A stretch of DNA of 13,487 nt from Microcaldota archaeon (GCA_021850375.1 JAJZLZ010000068.1:1-13487), one strand, 5' to 3'; counted from the first letter of the stretch, positions 1 to 6,784 are shown. Numbers and translations: made by a program. The notes: generated by a model not told the origin, from the sequence alone.

Positions 1-75
1 GAGGTTTTTGTGATAGTTGTTTTTAACAACGTGAGCGGGAAATCCCACACCGTTTACGGGTGGGAGGATGTCACA
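1..75 (+). mobile_element. Right end of an IS200/IS605-type element with omega RNA 3' hairpin (partial)
   Basis: Positions 43-65 form a hairpin: left arm TCCCAC-A-CCG, loop TTTA, right arm CGGGTGGGA, giving nine pairs with one bulged A. It sits in the context GGGAAATCCCAC...GTGGGAGGATGTCA. From family knowledge, this is the typical sequence at the 3' end of tnpB loci in IS200/IS605 elements, where the hairpin is both the transposon right end and the 3' end of the omega RNA that guides TnpB. The orientation places tnpB on the plus strand upstream, outside the window. Positions 1-42 could still be tnpB or spacer; no recognisable TnpB residues are visible. The exact boundary to host DNA is uncertain, probably a few bases after GATGTCA. 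Confidence 0.6.
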
Positions 76-143
76 TAAAAAGAAGCCACATTAAATTAGG
101 CGTCTAAAAATCGCATAAAGATTCAAAAATGAGAGCTGTTTTA

Positions 144-157
144 TGCATTTGCGCGGC
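144..157. repeat. 14-nt direct repeat, copy 1
   Basis: TGCATTTGCGCGGC occurs here and again, identical, at 514-527, so the two copies flank the eL41 transcription unit. Copy 1 also starts a weak inverted repeat: TGCAT at 144-148 pairs with ATGCA at 170-174, and GCG at 151-153 with CGC at 165-167. Function unknown; chance is possible. Confidence 0.35.
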
Positions 158-218
158 CTGTAAACGCGTATGCAAGCCTATTGTCTGTAATTAAACATAT
201 CCGCTAAAGTCACATAAG

Positions 219-277
219 TATTTAAAACTCTCTGATAAAACTACTTTTGTAATATTAATTATTACTTAGTTTAGGTG
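219..277 (+). promoter_or_regulatory. TATA box and Shine-Dalgarno of eL41
   Basis: TATTTAAA at 219-226 is a good archaeal TATA box. Transcription would then start near 248 and give a leader of about 35 nt. AGGTG at 273-277 lies five bases before the TTG at 283 and matches the archaeal Shine-Dalgarno core, which decides the start codon of the short gene that follows. Confidence 0.55.
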
Positions 278-282
278 CTCAT

Positions 283-396
283 TTGGGAAGCATACCAAGA
301 AAATGGAAGAAAAAAGGAAGAATGCGCTGGAAGTGGCTCAAGAAGCGGCGCAAACGTCTAAAGAGAGCGCAAAAGAGAAGAGTAGGAGAGCTCTAA
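283..396 (+). CDS. rpl41e: Ribosomal protein eL41
   Basis: A 37-residue, extremely basic peptide read from TTG. The N-terminal part is GSIPRKWKKKGRMRWKWLKK, followed by KRLKR and KRR. From family knowledge, eL41 is a single alpha-helix of about 25-37 residues at the interface of the two ribosomal subunits, made almost entirely of Arg, Lys and Trp; the RMRWKW...KKR...RLKR pattern is its signature. The gene is easily missed because of its length and its TTG start. The start is supported by AGGTG five bases upstream; an in-frame ATG at 322 would give a 24-residue form starting MRWKW, close to the eukaryotic length. It stands alone with its own TATA box and converges on secY. The C-terminus, VGEL, is less basic than usual. 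The identification rests on composition and pattern. Confidence 0.8.
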   Translation: MGSIPRKWKKKGRMRWKWLKKRRKRLKRAQKRRVGEL

Positions 397-433
397 AGCG
401 CGATATTTCTATAGTTGCACTTGTTATATAGCC

Positions 434-447
434 TTGGGCATGCCCAA
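434..447. terminator. Perfect 14-nt palindrome after eL41
   Basis: TTGGGCATGCCCAA is a perfect palindrome 38 nt after the eL41 stop, followed by AATTT. As RNA it would give a five-pair stem with a CATG loop. It could be part of the eL41 terminator or a protein-binding site; nothing in the sequence decides between them. Confidence 0.35.
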
Positions 448-504
448 AATTTAATGCTGCAAAAGAGCTATTCAAGCAATGCGCTAAAAGCTATTTGCCA
501 ATGG

Positions 505-531
505 CAATGCCGCTGCATTTGCGCGGCATTG
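505..531. terminator. Hairpin between convergent eL41 and secY
   Basis: CAATGCCGC (505-513) and GCGGCATTG (523-531) are perfect nine-base inverted arms around a nine-base loop. The hairpin lies 15 nt after the secY stop and between convergent genes, so a bidirectional terminator or a 3'-end protecting structure is likely. The loop and right arm contain the second copy (514-527) of the 14-nt repeat found at 144-157. Confidence 0.45.
514..527. repeat. 14-nt direct repeat, copy 2
   Basis: Identical to positions 144-157 (TGCATTTGCGCGGC). Here it makes up the loop and most of the right arm of the hairpin downstream of secY. Confidence 0.35.
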
Positions 532-545
532 GCCTATTAGCTCCT

Positions 546-2012
546 CTACTTTGCTATCTTTTCAAGTATCGGATAACTCTCGTATATGCGCTCCTGCTCT
601 AGTTGCTGATATAACATGTATATTATTCCAACAGTCAAAAGTATGCCCATTCCGCTGCCGATAGCTCCGCTAAGCGTTGCAAGCGCCGCGAGCAGGCCTA
701 CGAATATGCTACCCATAACAGTAACTGTTGGTATATACTTGTTTAGTACATTCTCGACGATCCTTGGATCTCTGCGAAATCCTGGTATCTGCCAGCCGCC
801 TTCGCCTATTTGGTCTGCAAGGTTTTTGGGGCTCTGCCCTGTTAATTCTATCCAGAACTTTCCGAATATGACGCAGAGTATGACCAGAACTATTGTGTAT
901 ATTATTACATGCATCCACTCTGGCACTGCCATTACTCCTCCCCATGGCAAGAACAGCTGTGTTGTATGTGTTGCGAGATAAGTGAAGTATGTTCCATAGC
1001 TCCCTATGCCACCGTAAGATGCGGAGTACGGCAGAGGAAATGTTGGAGATATTAGATATGTTATGCCTCCTGTTAGCTGCAAAGATGAGCCTGAAGCTGT
1101 AGGCACAGACTGGTATAGCGCAATAAAGCGCGCAAGGTTCTGCAGGCTGCCGTGCACTCCGGCAAGGAATCTAAACCATACCGTAAGGCTCAGTTCAAGC
1201 GAAGACGCAAGTATGACAGGCAAAACGCTTACATACAGAAAAGGTATCGGAAGCCTTCCTCCAACGCCGCGGAACTGCTCGAATGCCAAAGGTAGCTCTA
1301 CCTTCATCTCATATGCGTATATGCTGACAAGGAATACCATTATCGCAAAGAAGAGCGGGCCAAATGCTATAATCGCATTAGATATGGCCGCAGCACCCCC
1401 TGCCTGAAGCGCGCTTATGGCCTCTGGCAAAAGTATGCTAAAGGTGCCCGCGACAATCGCATAAGACACCCCGCTTGCTATGAATAGGTTTATTCCCGAG
1501 GTGACGCCGTATTTTGTCATTGTTTCGTCCAAATATATTATGACTATCGCGCCTATTGCAAGCTGCAAAACCACAACCGGCAAAAGCGCGGGAGATGATA
1601 TCGGCACATATCCTGTAAGTACAAATATTATGGATTCAACGACTGCAAGCGCCATTGCGGCAAGTTTTTGTATCGTCTGAAACCTTGCCTTGTTTGCCAT
1701 GTTGTTCATGTCAAGGTTTATTAGCCCCGATCCCTGGAGCAGCTGCAATACGATGCTCGAGAGCACTATCGGCCCTATGCCTACAGTTATAAGGCTGCCT
1801 ATCTTTGCCGCAAACACTATGCTAATTAGCTGCAAAAACGGCTGGTTCACTGCCTGTTGGTTGACGCCTATTGCATATGTGTTGTATAGCAGGAAATAGA
1901 CCGCAAGTATGCCGACTGTCCAATACAGCTTCTCCTTTATCGAGAGAGGCTTGGACGGTGGCTTTATGGTCGGTATTACCCTTGATATTTTATCTACGAA
2001 TTCAAGACCCAA
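546..2012 (-). CDS. secY: Protein translocase subunit SecY
   Basis: 488 residues, about ten membrane segments. SecY is the channel subunit of the SecYE-beta translocon, through which proteins cross or enter the cytoplasmic membrane. Visible signatures are the amphipathic N-terminus with P-rich KPPSKPLS, the first span near 30-50, the plug/TM2 region GIGPIVLSSIVLQLL at 78-92, and the C-terminal cytosolic loop IPGFRR (409-414) followed by the last two spans and a cytosolic tail. Length is normal for the family (about 430-500). The start is TTG at 2012: GAGTGAT lies three bases upstream (2016-2022) and a TATA-like box at 2047-2054. In most archaea secY closes the ribosomal spc operon; here it follows a DUF929/V4R gene set and converges on eL41. 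Function is certain from sequence; the unusual location is a plain observation. Confidence 0.97.
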   Translation of the reverse strand: MGLEFVDKISRVIPTIKPPSKPLSIKEKLYWTVGILAVYFLLYNTYAIGVNQQAVNQPFLQLISIVFAAKIGSLITVGIGPIVLSSIVLQLLQGSGLINLDMNNMANKARFQTIQKLAAMALAVVESIIFVLTGYVPISSPALLPVVVLQLAIGAIVIIYLDETMTKYGVTSGINLFIASGVSYAIVAGTFSILLPEAISALQAGGAAAISNAIIAFGPLFFAIMVFLVSIYAYEMKVELPLAFEQFRGVGGRLPIPFLYVSVLPVILASSLELSLTVWFRFLAGVHGSLQNLARFIALYQSVPTASGSSLQLTGGITYLISPTFPLPYSASYGGIGSYGTYFTYLATHTTQLFLPWGGVMAVPEWMHVIIYTIVLVILCVIFGKFWIELTGQSPKNLADQIGEGGWQIPGFRRDPRIVENVLNKYIPTVTVMGSIFVGLLAALATLSGAIGSGMGILLTVGIIYMLYQQLEQERIYESYPILEKIAK

Positions 2013-2015
2013 AAA

Positions 2016-2054
2016 ATCACTCAGCTATTATAAACGATGTATTATCATTTTATA
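2016..2054 (-). promoter_or_regulatory. TATA-like box and Shine-Dalgarno of secY
   Basis: On the minus strand TATAAAAT (2054-2047) overlaps the end of the upstream V4R gene and would place transcription start about 12 nt before the secY TTG. GAGTGAT (2022-2016) is the ribosome site. secY may therefore have its own promoter besides read-through from the upstream operon. Confidence 0.4.
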
Positions 2055-3055
2055 GTAATCTTATAAATATCTCCTTGTTTTTCATATGTCACTGTATAAT
2101 CCTCTTTAGCCGAAAAACCCTCGAGCGCTCCCTTGGCAAAGCTCGCGGAGAAGTCGGCAAATGCCTTATTTGAGCGCAGATCGTCTAATATTATTTCCAG
2201 CTTCAAGGGCTTTTGTGTGCATACAACATCGCCAAATCCTATTTTGTTATAAATCGCCTTTATTCCCTGCAGTATTTTGACCTTGTTTTTATTGTCGGGC
2301 ATTATGTATTTTATCGCTCTAGATCCCAAATAATGGAGCATTATGCATACCGAATCGCTGTACTCTAGGTCCATTAGTGGCATCAGATTGAGCATATAAT
2401 ATTCGGTCCTAATTTTATCTCCTATTTCAAGCGTGCCCTCTCTTTGCATGTGCAGCGCATAGCGCTCTATGGACTCAGGTGCAGAAAATTTGGGTGATAT
2501 AGCACTGTCAAAAGAGCAGTATTCTCCTCCAGCATAAGCGCAGCTGGTCTCAGATATATGTGAAATATCTCCTATTGATGCGGAGATGAATCCCGATATG
2601 ATGCCGGCTTCGATATCATGTATTGGCCCGCTTGAGCATTTGTGCTTTGTTTTGTATATCCTAAACGATACAAACCTTCCATTCACATTATAATCGCAGT
2701 TTTTATACCCTACTTGCTCGAAGAATTTGGATAGCTGATCAAGGATCTGGGGATAAGCTAGCCTATTTCTGATTCCGAATATGTCATATAGCGCCCTGCC
2801 TATTGATACGCCGTGGTTGTATCCGAGCTTCTTTAGGGTCGGAGTCATTGATGATAGGAAATTTCCAAGTATCAGCGCCTCTTCTGGAACCTCTTTTGCA
2901 TAAGGCGCAGAGTTATTTAGTATATTTAAGAGCATTGCGTGCTCATACGTGACATCGCCGTTAGTCAGATTAATGCTGTATAATGAGTTTAATGCGCCTG
3001 TGCTATTTGACTTATGTTTTTGATATGCATGCTGGCGCGATCTCATATTATTCAT
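2045..3055 (-). CDS. Tandem V4R-domain protein
   Basis: 336 residues, cytosolic, no signal or membrane segment. Residues about 72-186 show a V4R (4-vinyl reductase-type) domain: a helical stretch around GVSIGRAL, a strand VNGRFVSFRIYKT (124-136), then C140, the helix IEAGIISGFI (148-157) and the ending ETSCAYAGGEYCSFD (169-183) with C172 and C180. From family knowledge, V4R is a small-molecule or metal-linked domain related to the TRAPP subunit Bet3; the conserved cysteines are thought to bind metal. Residues 240-335 look like a second, degenerate copy: GIKAIYNKIGFGDVV, KLEIILDD, FAKGALEGF, then a strand pair ending YKITIK, without the cysteines. The ATG overlaps the upstream stop by ATGA, so translation is probably coupled. 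The N-terminal 35 residues are basic and probably disordered. The actual ligand is unknown; a redox- or ligand-sensing regulator is one possibility. The first domain is confident, the second less so. Confidence 0.75.
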   Translation of the reverse strand: MNNMRSRQHAYQKHKSNSTGALNSLYSINLTNGDVTYEHAMLLNILNNSAPYAKEVPEEALILGNFLSSMTPTLKKLGYNHGVSIGRALYDIFGIRNRLAYPQILDQLSKFFEQVGYKNCDYNVNGRFVSFRIYKTKHKCSSGPIHDIEAGIISGFISASIGDISHISETSCAYAGGEYCSFDSAISPKFSAPESIERYALHMQREGTLEIGDKIRTEYYMLNLMPLMDLEYSDSVCIMLHYLGSRAIKYIMPDNKNKVKILQGIKAIYNKIGFGDVVCTQKPLKLEIILDDLRSNKAFADFSASFAKGALEGFSAKEDYTVTYEKQGDIYKITIK

Positions 3056-3582
3056 CTCTTATTGCGCTTATTATGCAAAGCGCAATTGGCTGCGTATGTC
3101 TTGTTCGTATAATATATAAAAAGAGCAATATTAAATGCTATGAGTATGCCAAAGACAAATGCGGCATAATGGGATATGTAGAGGTTTGCGGCATATGCGC
3201 TTGAACCTCCTATTGCAAAAGCAAGAATAGAATATAGTATCGCCGCATGGCAGCCGCATCCTGATATGACTCCTCCTAACACCATTGTTATAGACCCACC
3301 AGCAGTGCCGCTATACTTCGCGTTGATGCTTTTTGTCCTAAAAAATCCGTATATTGCCACTGTGAATAGCATTGAGCCGCTTATTGCTAGAAGAAATATC
3401 GCATACTGTGGAACTGTTGAAATCGCAATCCCCTGCTGCTGCATAGCAAGTATTGCATTGATTACATAGTAATACAAAAGGAATAAGACAATGTTCAAAA
3501 GAAAATACGTTGCGCTATACATTGCTTTGAGGCTTTTTATAAAGTCTAATATTCTATGCCTATTTGGCATGCGACTATTCAT
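3052..3582 (-). CDS. Four-span membrane protein with Cys-Gly-Cys motif
   Basis: 176 residues with hydrophobic segments at about 24-46, 58-80, 99-124 and 137-158, and a basic C-terminus (NKRNKR). The third segment contains SGCGCH (107-112), placing two cysteines one residue apart at the head of a membrane helix; a single further cysteine is C167. I do not recognise a named family. Small archaeal membrane proteins with paired cysteines in a helix exist, and some accompany thiol-redox proteins. The gene starts at ATG 3582, which overlaps the stop of the DUF929 gene by ATGA, and its own stop overlaps the V4R start the same way; GGGG lies five bases before the ATG. Inference: it may pass electrons between the cytosol and the neighbouring CxxC protein, filling the place VKOR or DsbB has elsewhere, or bind a metal. 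No homology proves either. Confidence 0.7.
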   Translation of the reverse strand: MNSRMPNRHRILDFIKSLKAMYSATYFLLNIVLFLLYYYVINAILAMQQQGIAISTVPQYAIFLLAISGSMLFTVAIYGFFRTKSINAKYSGTAGGSITMVLGGVISGCGCHAAILYSILAFAIGGSSAYAANLYISHYAAFVFGILIAFNIALFIYYTNKTYAANCALHNKRNKR

Positions 3583-4607
3583 TGCAGCCCCATCTTAGAT
3601 TCAAATGCCAATATTGCCGGGAGTTTGCATACGCTTGCGGTATTGTTTATCGCAGCGCATATCTGCGCGCTGTATATGTCTGCCCCTACATACTCTTCTA
3701 TAGCAAGCGTAGAATTGAACTTTGAGAGCTGGTTTAAGATCTGGGCATGAGTCATATATGTTATCTGCGGCTTTTGGGAAGATGATGATTGCGCGTTAGG
3801 CACACCGAATACAACGGCGGCAGCCCCTACATCTAATGAGTCTCCCCATAGTGTGAATGGGGTTCCCTGGAACGCGCCAGTATTATTCATATAAGACATC
3901 GCGTCACGATACGTGGCATTGGGCGCGTTGTTGATATAATACTGGATTGGGTCGTTGATGTTTGGGAGCTGGAATCCTTGGCTTATGTTAGAATCGTATT
4001 CCGCCGAAATAAAGTTTATATAAGGACTGGTGTACTTGTTTCCATATGTTACATTATCCGAGACAATGTTATCCTTATTCCAATACAGTGTTGGAACATC
4101 TCCATCGCCAATAGAGCTATAACCTAAATAAAGCTCGCTGAAGTTGCCAAATCTTGAGAGCGCAAGCGCCATCGCCCACCTGCTCTCACCGCAGTATATG
4201 CAAGATATCGCGCCTATGTATATAACAGAGGGCTTGCCGCCTATGACATATGCGTTCTCCAATGTGCCCCTTGAGAGCATAGCTTCAAAGTCTGCTGCGC
4301 TATATATGTTATTTGAGACTTGCTCCCCAGGAATTGAGTTATTTAAGAGCATCTCTGCTGCAGTCTCAAAATAGCTGTTGGGCGCGTTGTTTATAACTCC
4401 AAGCTGCGAGGCCGACAGGGGCTTGTCGATGTTAACTAGCCTATTTCCGAAAGGTCCGCCGTATAAATACTGCTTTATTGCGGGGTAGAATATGTATCCT
4501 ACAAGAACTATTATTATGATGGCCAATAGGACATTTGTGAGAGTTATATTTCTAGTTCTGCCCGAAGTGGCGCGCTTTTTTACACGGATCTGAGTACGAG
4601 CTGGCAT
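3579..4607 (-). CDS. DUF929 family membrane-anchored thioredoxin-like protein
   Basis: 342 residues from ATG 4607. A TTG at 4616 would add three residues, but TTGAT before the ATG fits the start context used elsewhere in the window. A basic cytosolic tail is followed by one membrane span (about 23-42) and a large external domain with many N-x-S/T sites. The core reads KPSVIYIGAISCIYCGESRW, then ALALSRFGNF; the CxxC (C136 and C139 from this start) sits after a beta strand as in thioredoxin folds. The later TSPYINF and the C-terminal pair C317/C327 (QIC...SVC) also match DUF929 proteins of Crenarchaeota and Thermoplasmata as I know them. Biochemical function of the family is not established; a thiol-disulfide role is inferred from the CxxC. 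First gene of the operon with the CGC membrane protein and the V4R protein, divergent from orc1/cdc6. Confidence 0.8.
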   Translation of the reverse strand: MPARTQIRVKKRATSGRTRNITLTNVLLAIIIIVLVGYIFYPAIKQYLYGGPFGNRLVNIDKPLSASQLGVINNAPNSYFETAAEMLLNNSIPGEQVSNNIYSAADFEAMLSRGTLENAYVIGGKPSVIYIGAISCIYCGESRWAMALALSRFGNFSELYLGYSSIGDGDVPTLYWNKDNIVSDNVTYGNKYTSPYINFISAEYDSNISQGFQLPNINDPIQYYINNAPNATYRDAMSYMNNTGAFQGTPFTLWGDSLDVGAAAVVFGVPNAQSSSSQKPQITYMTHAQILNQLSKFNSTLAIEEYVGADIYSAQICAAINNTASVCKLPAILAFESKMGLQ

Positions 4608-4746
4608 GTTTATCAATATTAGAGCTCTGCAAACATTAATAATATTGTATGCGGCTATGCAAAAATCATTAGAATGTTATAAGGTCCGTATAGATTGCGA
4701 ATAGTTATTTAAGCGGAATGCATATAATATATTCTGGGGCGAATTT
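4608..4746. promoter_or_regulatory. Divergent promoter region between the DUF929 operon and orc1/cdc6
   Basis: AT-rich spacer. Minus strand: a TATA-like ATTATTAAT around 4637-4645 would start transcription within about 20-35 nt of the DUF929 start, giving a leaderless or short-leader mRNA. Plus strand: GTTATTTAAG (4704-4713) would give a leader of about 12 nt with GGGG (4736-4739) before GTG 4747; CATATAATAT (4721-4730) is an alternative fitting a leaderless mRNA. No clear origin recognition boxes are visible. Confidence 0.4.
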
Positions 4747-5961
4747 GTGCAGACGCTTAATGAGATGCTTGAAGAATCAAAAATATTCGCAAAGCGCGAG
4801 GCGTTGTCTCCCCACTTCATACCAAAGCGCCTAATATCTAGGGAGAAGGAGATATTTAACATAGAGAAGGCGCTGGCATCTTCACTCAAAGGTGAGCGCG
4901 GCAGGAACCTATTTATATATGGAAAGACCGGCACGGGCAAAACCATATGTACAAGATATGTGCTAGATGAGATAAAGGCAATACCAAACACTAGGGCGAA
5001 GATATCCTACATAAACTGCAAGGTATATAATTCAAGATACAGGGTTTTAAACAAGGTCGTTGGGGACCACATGCCAAGCTATTCCAAAAGGGGATATGGC
5101 ACTGTAGACCTATATGAGAAGCTAACCTCTTGGATAGAGGAGGACGGGAAGATACTTGTCGTAATATTAGACGAGATAGATGGGGTCAAAGACCTAGATG
5201 ATCTGATATACACGTTAACGCGCATGAACAGCGACATAAGGAACGGCGGAGTGACCACAGTTGGAATATCAAATAGGGTCTCATTTAAGGAGGCGCTAGA
5301 TCCCAGAAGCCTATCAACACTATATGAGACAGAGATGGTATTCCCACCCTATTATGCAACGGACATATATGCTATAATAAAAGATAGGGCAGATGAGGCA
5401 TTCAAGAGCAGCGTGGTGGGCGATGACATACTGCACTTCATAGCCGCATCATCCGCAAGGGAGGGGGGCGATGCGCGGCTTGCGCTCAAGATACTTTCAA
5501 AATCTGGCGAGATAGCAGAGGAGAGCGCAAGCGCAAAGATCACAATGGCCCATGCTGAGGCTGCGTCAAAGACTGCGGACAATGAGATTGTATATGATCT
5601 TATAAGCACGCTGCCGATGCACCATCAGCTTGTACTATATTCGATAACTATATTAACCAAGAGTGGGGGCTCGTATCGCAAGCTAACGGATGGCAATGAT
5701 GTTTATTTATTCAGCGGCGAGGTGTATAGCAGGTATAAGAGCATATCAGAGGGCATGAATAAGGAGCCAAAGAGCGAGAGGTGGTATCGCAAATACATCT
5801 CAGAGCTAGCCATGGAGGGACTAATAGTTTCGCTCGAATCCAGCAAGGGCATAAGGGGACATACAAAACTCATAAAACTGATGTATCCCGCAGACAAGAT
5901 AAAGGAGGTACTAGAGCATGAGCTATTTGGACGGGACGAGCAGCAAACAAAGCAGGGATGA
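4747..5961 (+). CDS. cdc6: Orc1/Cdc6 replication initiator
   Basis: 404 residues, AAA+ ATPase plus C-terminal winged helix. Orc1/Cdc6 binds origin repeats and helps load the MCM helicase. Visible: entry motif PKRLISREKE (26-35), Walker A GKTGTGKT (59-66), Walker B VVILDEID (138-145), sensor 1 GISNR (173-177), arginine-finger region DPRSLS (185-190), sensor 2 EGGDARLAL (239-247). The winged-helix domain covers roughly 290-395 and includes the family-typical WYRKYISELAMEGLI. Length is normal. The start GTG 4747 is preceded by GGGG and TATA-like sequences. The end overlaps rpp30 by 44 nt, and an AGGAGGT inside the last codons serves as ribosome site for it. The adjacent spacer could hold an origin, as is common next to this gene, but no repeat supports it. 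Confidence 0.97.
   Translation: MQTLNEMLEESKIFAKREALSPHFIPKRLISREKEIFNIEKALASSLKGERGRNLFIYGKTGTGKTICTRYVLDEIKAIPNTRAKISYINCKVYNSRYRVLNKVVGDHMPSYSKRGYGTVDLYEKLTSWIEEDGKILVVILDEIDGVKDLDDLIYTLTRMNSDIRNGGVTTVGISNRVSFKEALDPRSLSTLYETEMVFPPYYATDIYAIIKDRADEAFKSSVVGDDILHFIAASSAREGGDARLALKILSKSGEIAEESASAKITMAHAEAASKTADNEIVYDLISTLPMHHQLVLYSITILTKSGGSYRKLTDGNDVYLFSGEVYSRYKSISEGMNKEPKSERWYRKYISELAMEGLIVSLESSKGIRGHTKLIKLMYPADKIKEVLEHELFGRDEQQTKQG
5903..5909 (+). promoter_or_regulatory. Shine-Dalgarno of rpp30 inside orc1/cdc6
   Basis: AGGAGGT, the longest Shine-Dalgarno match in the window, lies inside the codons for Lys-Glu-Val of orc1/cdc6 and eight bases before ATG 5918. It fixes the rpp30 start and implies translation of both genes from one mRNA. 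Confidence 0.7.
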
Positions 5962-6472
5962 ATACGTGGAGTTCTATGATATAGCTCATCGTGGCGCAGT
6001 TGAGAATAGGATAAATGAGGCCCTGGGTTTTAAGCGCATAATCGAAATTGGAAGTGACATCAATGCCTCCTACTCTCCTGCCGATTCGATAGAGGGCTCT
6101 ATATTTATCGGCAAAGGGGAGGCGCTGCGATATGCCGCAAAAAGGCAACCCAAGGCGATATGCATAACAGACTCTAGAATCGATCGCAGCCTGATAGCAA
6201 CGATGCGGGATAAGGATATAGTGCTATGTTTTGGCTTTAATGATTTAATACAGTCAACAGGACTTAGGCGCCAGGCGATGCTATATATGTCCGGAAGGCT
6301 ATTTGCACATGCCAAAAGAAAAGGTATAAATATAACATTCGCATCACTTGCCCGCCAAAAGAATATGCTGCTCTCATATATGCAGCTAATAGAGCTAGCA
6401 AAGCTCATAGGCGCAAGCGAGGATCATGTACGCGAATCGATTGGCAAAACAACCCCGGGGCTAATCGAATGA
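5918..6472 (+). CDS. rnp3: RNase P protein component 3 (Rpp30)
   Basis: 184 residues. Rpp30 binds the catalytic RNA of RNase P together with Pop5 and helps mature tRNA 5' ends. The PHP-derived barrel pattern is visible in alternating strands and helices: RIIEIGSD (40-47), AICITDSRIDRSLI (80-93) and the best signature FGFNDLIQSTGLRRQAML (105-122), then GINITFASLA (136-145) and the closing helix IELAKLIGASEDH. Known archaeal members are about 205-240 residues, so this one is short, with losses in the N-terminal half. The order rpp30 then pop5, overlapping, is conserved in archaea and confirms the call. The start is fixed by AGGAGGT inside orc1/cdc6. Confidence 0.85.
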   Translation: MSYLDGTSSKQSRDEYVEFYDIAHRGAVENRINEALGFKRIIEIGSDINASYSPADSIEGSIFIGKGEALRYAAKRQPKAICITDSRIDRSLIATMRDKDIVLCFGFNDLIQSTGLRRQAMLYMSGRLFAHAKRKGINITFASLARQKNMLLSYMQLIELAKLIGASEDHVRESIGKTTPGLIE

Positions 6473-6780
6473 TGAGAGAGAAGCGTAGATACCTATTGGT
6501 GATGTCCACCAATGATATAGCGCAAGGGACCGAGAAGGTATTTGAGGTCGGCCTATATAATGCGATTCAAAAGGAGATGGGAAATTTATACTTCAAGGCA
6601 AACCCCAAGATTGTAAAATATATAGACGAGAAAAAATTTGTGCTGCGCGTAGGGCTGGACGGATATAAGATTGCAATAGCATCTCTCGCCTTTGTAAAGT
6701 CAGTAAACGACAGAGAGATTGGCATTTATACGCTTAAATCATCCGGCACAATACGCGCACTGCTAAAAGATGCCAAATAA
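6469..6780 (+). CDS. rnp2: RNase P protein component 2 (Pop5)
   Basis: 103 residues, the partner of Rpp30 in the RNase P catalytic-domain subcomplex. Visible: the first strand RRYLLVM (6-12), helix FEVGLYNAIQKEMG, the strand pair around KKFVLRVGLDGYKIAIASLA (55-74) and the family signature SGTIRALL (92-99). Known members are about 100-140 residues. ATG 6469 overlaps the rpp30 stop (ATGA); a second ATG at 6472 would remove one residue. It is the last plus-strand gene before the minus-strand insertion that separates it from psmA; in many archaea the proteasome/exosome genes follow directly. Confidence 0.88.
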   Translation: MMREKRRYLLVMSTNDIAQGTEKVFEVGLYNAIQKEMGNLYFKANPKIVKYIDEKKFVLRVGLDGYKIAIASLAFVKSVNDREIGIYTLKSSGTIRALLKDAK

Positions 6781-6784
6781 TAAA

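Noticed and set aside
616..1899. Several plus-strand frames opposite secY
   Set aside because: Mirror translations of membrane codons in secY; no motif or start signal of their own.
4608..4746. Replication origin next to orc1/cdc6
   Set aside because: The spacer is AT-rich but only 139 nt long, and I see no repeated origin recognition boxes or inverted pairs with a G-run; promoter elements explain it.
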